A stretch of 64,000 nucleotides of DNA from Lumnitzera littorea. Its lineage: Eukaryota > Streptophyta > Magnoliopsida > Myrtales > Combretaceae. The notes beneath the pieces are model-generated. The model searched no databases, had not been told where the DNA came from, and saw only the letters and a program-made list of their open reading frames with translations. The DNA lies in assembly GCA_024138015.1 (NCBI GenBank), contig JAMXBB010000010.1, forward strand, positions 54,476,351 through 54,540,350, given 5' to 3'. A program made the translations under genes and the position numbers. Of the stretch, positions 61,300 through 64,000 are shown piece after piece (within the stretch, counting starts at the first letter, position 1; every line of letters starts with the position of its first letter).

Positions 61300-61600
61300 T
61301 GTGAAAGCTAAGGGTGAAGAGAAAAGAAGCTATTCCAATCAAGAGACCTTGAATGGCTACATCACAGTAAGGAAAGGTTTCCTAACAAGAGGAAGAATAA
61401 GCTCTCACCTCGAGTTGATGAACCTTTCCAAGTTCTTCAGAAGATCAATGACAAAGCCTAAAAGCTTAAGCTCCTCGAAGGGTATGGAGTTTTTTAAGTC
61501 TTCAATGATAGCAACCTAAGTTTGTATGTGTCCAAGGAAGACACCTTAGCAAACAAGCTCTCGAGGATTTGATCCCAAATTCAAAACAACCCGAAGGGAA
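61300..61600 (+). pseudogene. Element K: integrase C-terminal remnant
   Basis: Reads HSKERFPNKRKNKLSPRVDE, PFQVLQKINDKAYKLK and a degraded FNDSNLSLYV, matching Y at 55805-55965 (KERFLNKRNNKLST, PFKILQKINDKAYRLELP). A CCGAAGGGAA purine-rich tract abuts the K 3' LTR. Confidence 0.8.
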
Positions 61601-62464
61601 TGATAAAAATCAGCCTCTAGGTCACCTCACCCACTCTTAGTTTAAGGCCTGGCTTAAATCCTTACCCATAGCCTAACTCCAAAAGAAGCCAACCCGTTGT
61701 GCCGAGCTAATCTGGCCATACATCTAAGTTACCATGAGTCTAGCCTCCTTGCACAAGAGCAACTCCAGCTTAAACTACCTAAAGATGTATCGACCTATCC
61801 TAGATATCTCCTTATGTCCCAAGCATAGAACTATCATGAACTTTTTGAGCTTACCTTAGGAGAATGTTTTGACTTGACCAAAGTCCCAAGTGCTATTGAC
61901 CTTATCCTTTTATGGTAGAAATCATTATGCAATAGGTGTGCTAACTTCTTGCTTGGAGACACATGTCCCATAAGCCCTAAACATGTAACTTGATTTTGAA
62001 TATTCTCTTTCTAGAAGGATTACAAATTTTTCCTTTCTCTTTTTGTACATCATTATATTTAGTTTTTACCCTTTTAGGTAATTACATGTCATGGAATGTA
62101 ATCGAAGGAACCTAGGTATAAATACCTTGCTATAACAAATGTTCCCTTCTATTGAATGAATTTGCTCTCAATTTATTCTCTTCTCCTTTATGCTAAAGAA
62201 CCCAAACCTTAGCTTATATCAACCCTTAAGTAATGTTATACAGTGAGCAACCCTTCAACCCAGACTAGTGAGTCACATCTGGTGCATTGTAGGCTATGTT
62301 GAGCTTGAGTGGTGCGTCACATCTATTGACCTACTCATAGGTTTTCTTAAATCTCATTACTCGCAATTCCATCCCAACCTACTTATATTTCTTTGATGGT
62401 TCTCTAAGGACCCATTTAGGTTACAGTGACCTCTTTTAAGGCTTAAATTTAGTTTATCCTATCA
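61601..62464 (+). repeat. K 3' LTR
   Basis: Intact 864-base LTR, TGATAAAAATCAG to TTTATCCTATCA; TATA box at about 62116-62124 (GGTATAAATA). It is the reference that shows how E3 and M split the left copy. Confidence 0.9.
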
Positions 62465-62624
62465 GCTGTTCTACTTCATGATCATTTGGTATCTTCCATA
62501 AGTGAGTATTTATCCCCACAACAGCAACTTTTGTTTGTATATGAAAAAGAATTGTTAGCTGTCATCATAACAGTACAAAAATGGAAGCATTATCTTAGTG
62601 GGAGACATTTTATAATATAGACTA
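62465..62624 (+). pseudogene. Element J: RNase H continuation
   Basis: Reads AVLLHDHLVSSISEYLSPQQ, then VYEKELLAVIITVQKWKHYL and GRHFII, the middle of a Ty3/gypsy RNase H. It supplies the residues missing after 9655. It is cut again at 62624 by element I, just before the TDQ motif. Confidence 0.85.
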
Positions 62625-63479
62625 TGATAGGCGAAAAGAAAGAAATGAGCCTCCAAGGAGGTCTTATCATAGCGTAGATGAGTCATTTGAGAACAATCGA
62701 AGAAAAGGAAATGGGTTGGGGCAGATTTAAAGTTAAGAAGGTTAAGCCAATGTAAGTCGCTTAGTGGATGTGATGTACCACTTGAACACTCATAGTCAAT
62801 GTCATACTAGATGTGACACACCAATCTAAGACAAAGGGTTGCTCACTGTACAACCTTGATTAAGGTTGATATGAGCTAGGGTTTGATTCTCACAAGGAGA
62901 GTATCTCATGGAGGAGAAGGAAAACTGTAACATCTTAGTAATTCAAAATGGAAAATTCTGATTACAACAATATTCATCATAGGGTATTAATACTTGCCTC
63001 GCTAAGGTTGCATCCTACCACACACAATTAGTAAAAAGGTTAAAATCTATGTTACAAAGTAAAGGAAAATAAGTGCAAATCTATAATCATCCAAAAAGGG
63101 GGATATTTACTGTCAAGTAGTAGGAATGCGAGTAGTAAGAAACATGGCCTCCAAAAAGTAAATGGTAAATGCAACACTTAACAAATCCTATGTCAAAGAA
63201 ATAAGATCGACACTTGAGTTGGCATAAACTTGAGGTAAAGAGCAACCTTTAGGATAGATTGGTGCAACTGGTGCTAAGCTCATGGATAGCTCAACTTAAC
63301 CATGTTTTTGCATGAAGAGGAGGCTAAACTCATGATGGCTTGGAAGCATGGCCATATCAATATAGCATCATAAGTTAGCTACTTCTAAAGAAGGGTAATG
63401 GTTGAGAACTCGGCAAACCATGTTAACTAGCCCTCCTACTCGACAACTGGTAAGGGGACTTATTGGGTGATTCCTATCA
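62625..63479 (-). repeat. Element I 3' LTR, minus orientation
   Basis: Plus-strand limits TGATAGGCG ... GATTCCTATCA (855 bases). Read on the minus strand it resembles the K LTR (blocks complementary to 62200-62330). The purine-rich CCTAAAGGGAA on the minus strand adjoins its start at 63480. Its left flank is GACTA (62620-62624); the other end of I is outside the window. Confidence 0.75.
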
Positions 63480-64000
63480 TTCCCTTTAGGTTGTTTAAGA
63501 CTTAGGATCAAATTCTCTGAGTATCCTTCTAGTATGTCTTCCTTAGGTACAAATAGACTTAGATCGACAATATTAATGACATTAGAGACTCCATACCCTT
63601 TGGGAAGTTTGAGCTTGTAGGCATTATCATTAATCCTCTAAAGTACTCAGAAGGGACCTTTAACTCATGGTGAAAGCTTGTTCTTTCTCTTGTGAAGGAA
63701 CCTTTCCTTGCTAAGGTGTAGCCATACAAGATCTCTTGGTTGGAATATCTTCCCCATCCTTTTGTCCTTAGCTACCTCGAGCTTATTTCTCAACTGCTCA
63801 ATTCAATTGTTCGATTACTTTTTGGTAGATAGCTCAATCTTCAGCTTCTAGATCACCTTACTCGACTGTAGTTATCAGGGTCTGACTAAGTGGTAACTTT
63901 ATGTTGAAACCGTAGATTACTTCAAATGGGGTCTTGCCTATTGTGCTGGAGGTAGATCTATTGTAGGCAAACTCAACAATAGGCAAGGAAATATCCTGAT
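63480..64000 (-). pseudogene. Element I: integrase C-terminal part, partial
   Basis: Minus-strand reading gives LPIVEFAYNRSTSSTIGKTP, FEVIYGFNIKLPL, then LARKGSFTRERTSF and HHELKVPSEYF-like, i.e. the end of the integrase core and its tail in the K/Y lineage. Two or more frameshifts. It runs off the right edge of the window. Confidence 0.8.

Larger units (their letters stand above)
9656..62464 (+). mobile_element. Element K: Ty3/gypsy retrotransposon with all later inserts
   Basis: K has a left LTR (9656-19465, split by inserts), an initiator-Met-type PBS (19469-19480), gag in two pieces (19835-20239 and 56916-57846), a protease (58770-59427), an integrase tail (61300-61600) and a right LTR (61601-62464). 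TSDs are GCTAT at 9651-9655 and GCTGT at 62465-62469. The left LTR, summed after removal of inserts and their TSD copies, is about 859 bases against 864 for the right LTR, which supports the reconstruction. RT, RNase H and most of integrase are gone, replaced by L sequence. Confidence 0.8.

Overview
The window reads as repeat-rich nuclear DNA of a flowering plant. It is very AT-rich and contains no intact host gene. Almost every recognisable reading frame belongs to a decayed LTR retrotransposon (Ty3/gypsy lineages Athila, Tat and chromovirus-like) or to a PIF/Harbinger DNA transposon. No species can be named from it. Element names below (J, K, Y and so on) are working labels.

The main result is a deep nest of insertions, read from LTR ends (TG...CA), 5-bp target-site duplications (TSDs), primer-binding sites (PBS) and host reading frames that resume on the far side of each insert. 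J, a plus-strand Ty3/gypsy gag-pol, runs from about 1256 to 9655 and resumes at 62465. K (9656-62464) sits inside the J RNase H. Y (20240-56910) sits inside the K gag. A long LTR-like sequence V (about 22766-52626) sits inside the Y gag. A solo LTR Z (23210-44224) sits inside V. A near-complete Athila element X (24901-42098, minus strand) sits inside Z. A solo LTR E2 (31638-36691) sits between the X RNase H and integrase. Side branches: E1 in the J reverse transcriptase; E3 and the Tat element M (which contains E4) in the K left LTR; a Harbinger transposon H (which contains W) in V; an LTR Q and the LTR element L in the K gag-pol; and element I entering from the right end.

Layout: 1-1247 LTR L1; 1256-9655 J with inserts T2, T and E1; 9656-19465 K left LTR split by E3 and M; 19466-20239 K PBS and gag; 20240-22765 Y LTR and gag; 22766-52626 V with Z/X/E2 and H/W; 52627-56910 Y gag-pol and right LTR; 56911-61600 K gag, protease and integrase tail with Q and L; 61601-62464 K right LTR; 62465-62624 J RNase H; 62625-64000 element I.

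E1, E2, E3, E4 and Z look like one family of solo LTRs, about 2.1 to 5.1 kb long, all inserted into other retroelements. X was once autonomous: it shows two LTRs, a tRNA-Asp-type PBS, gag, protease, RT, RNase H, integrase and an extra Athila ORF downstream of integrase. Nothing here looks currently mobile: all pol genes carry stops or frameshifts, many at positions where the families have Trp (TGG to TAG/TGA), as expected from decay of methylated cytosines.
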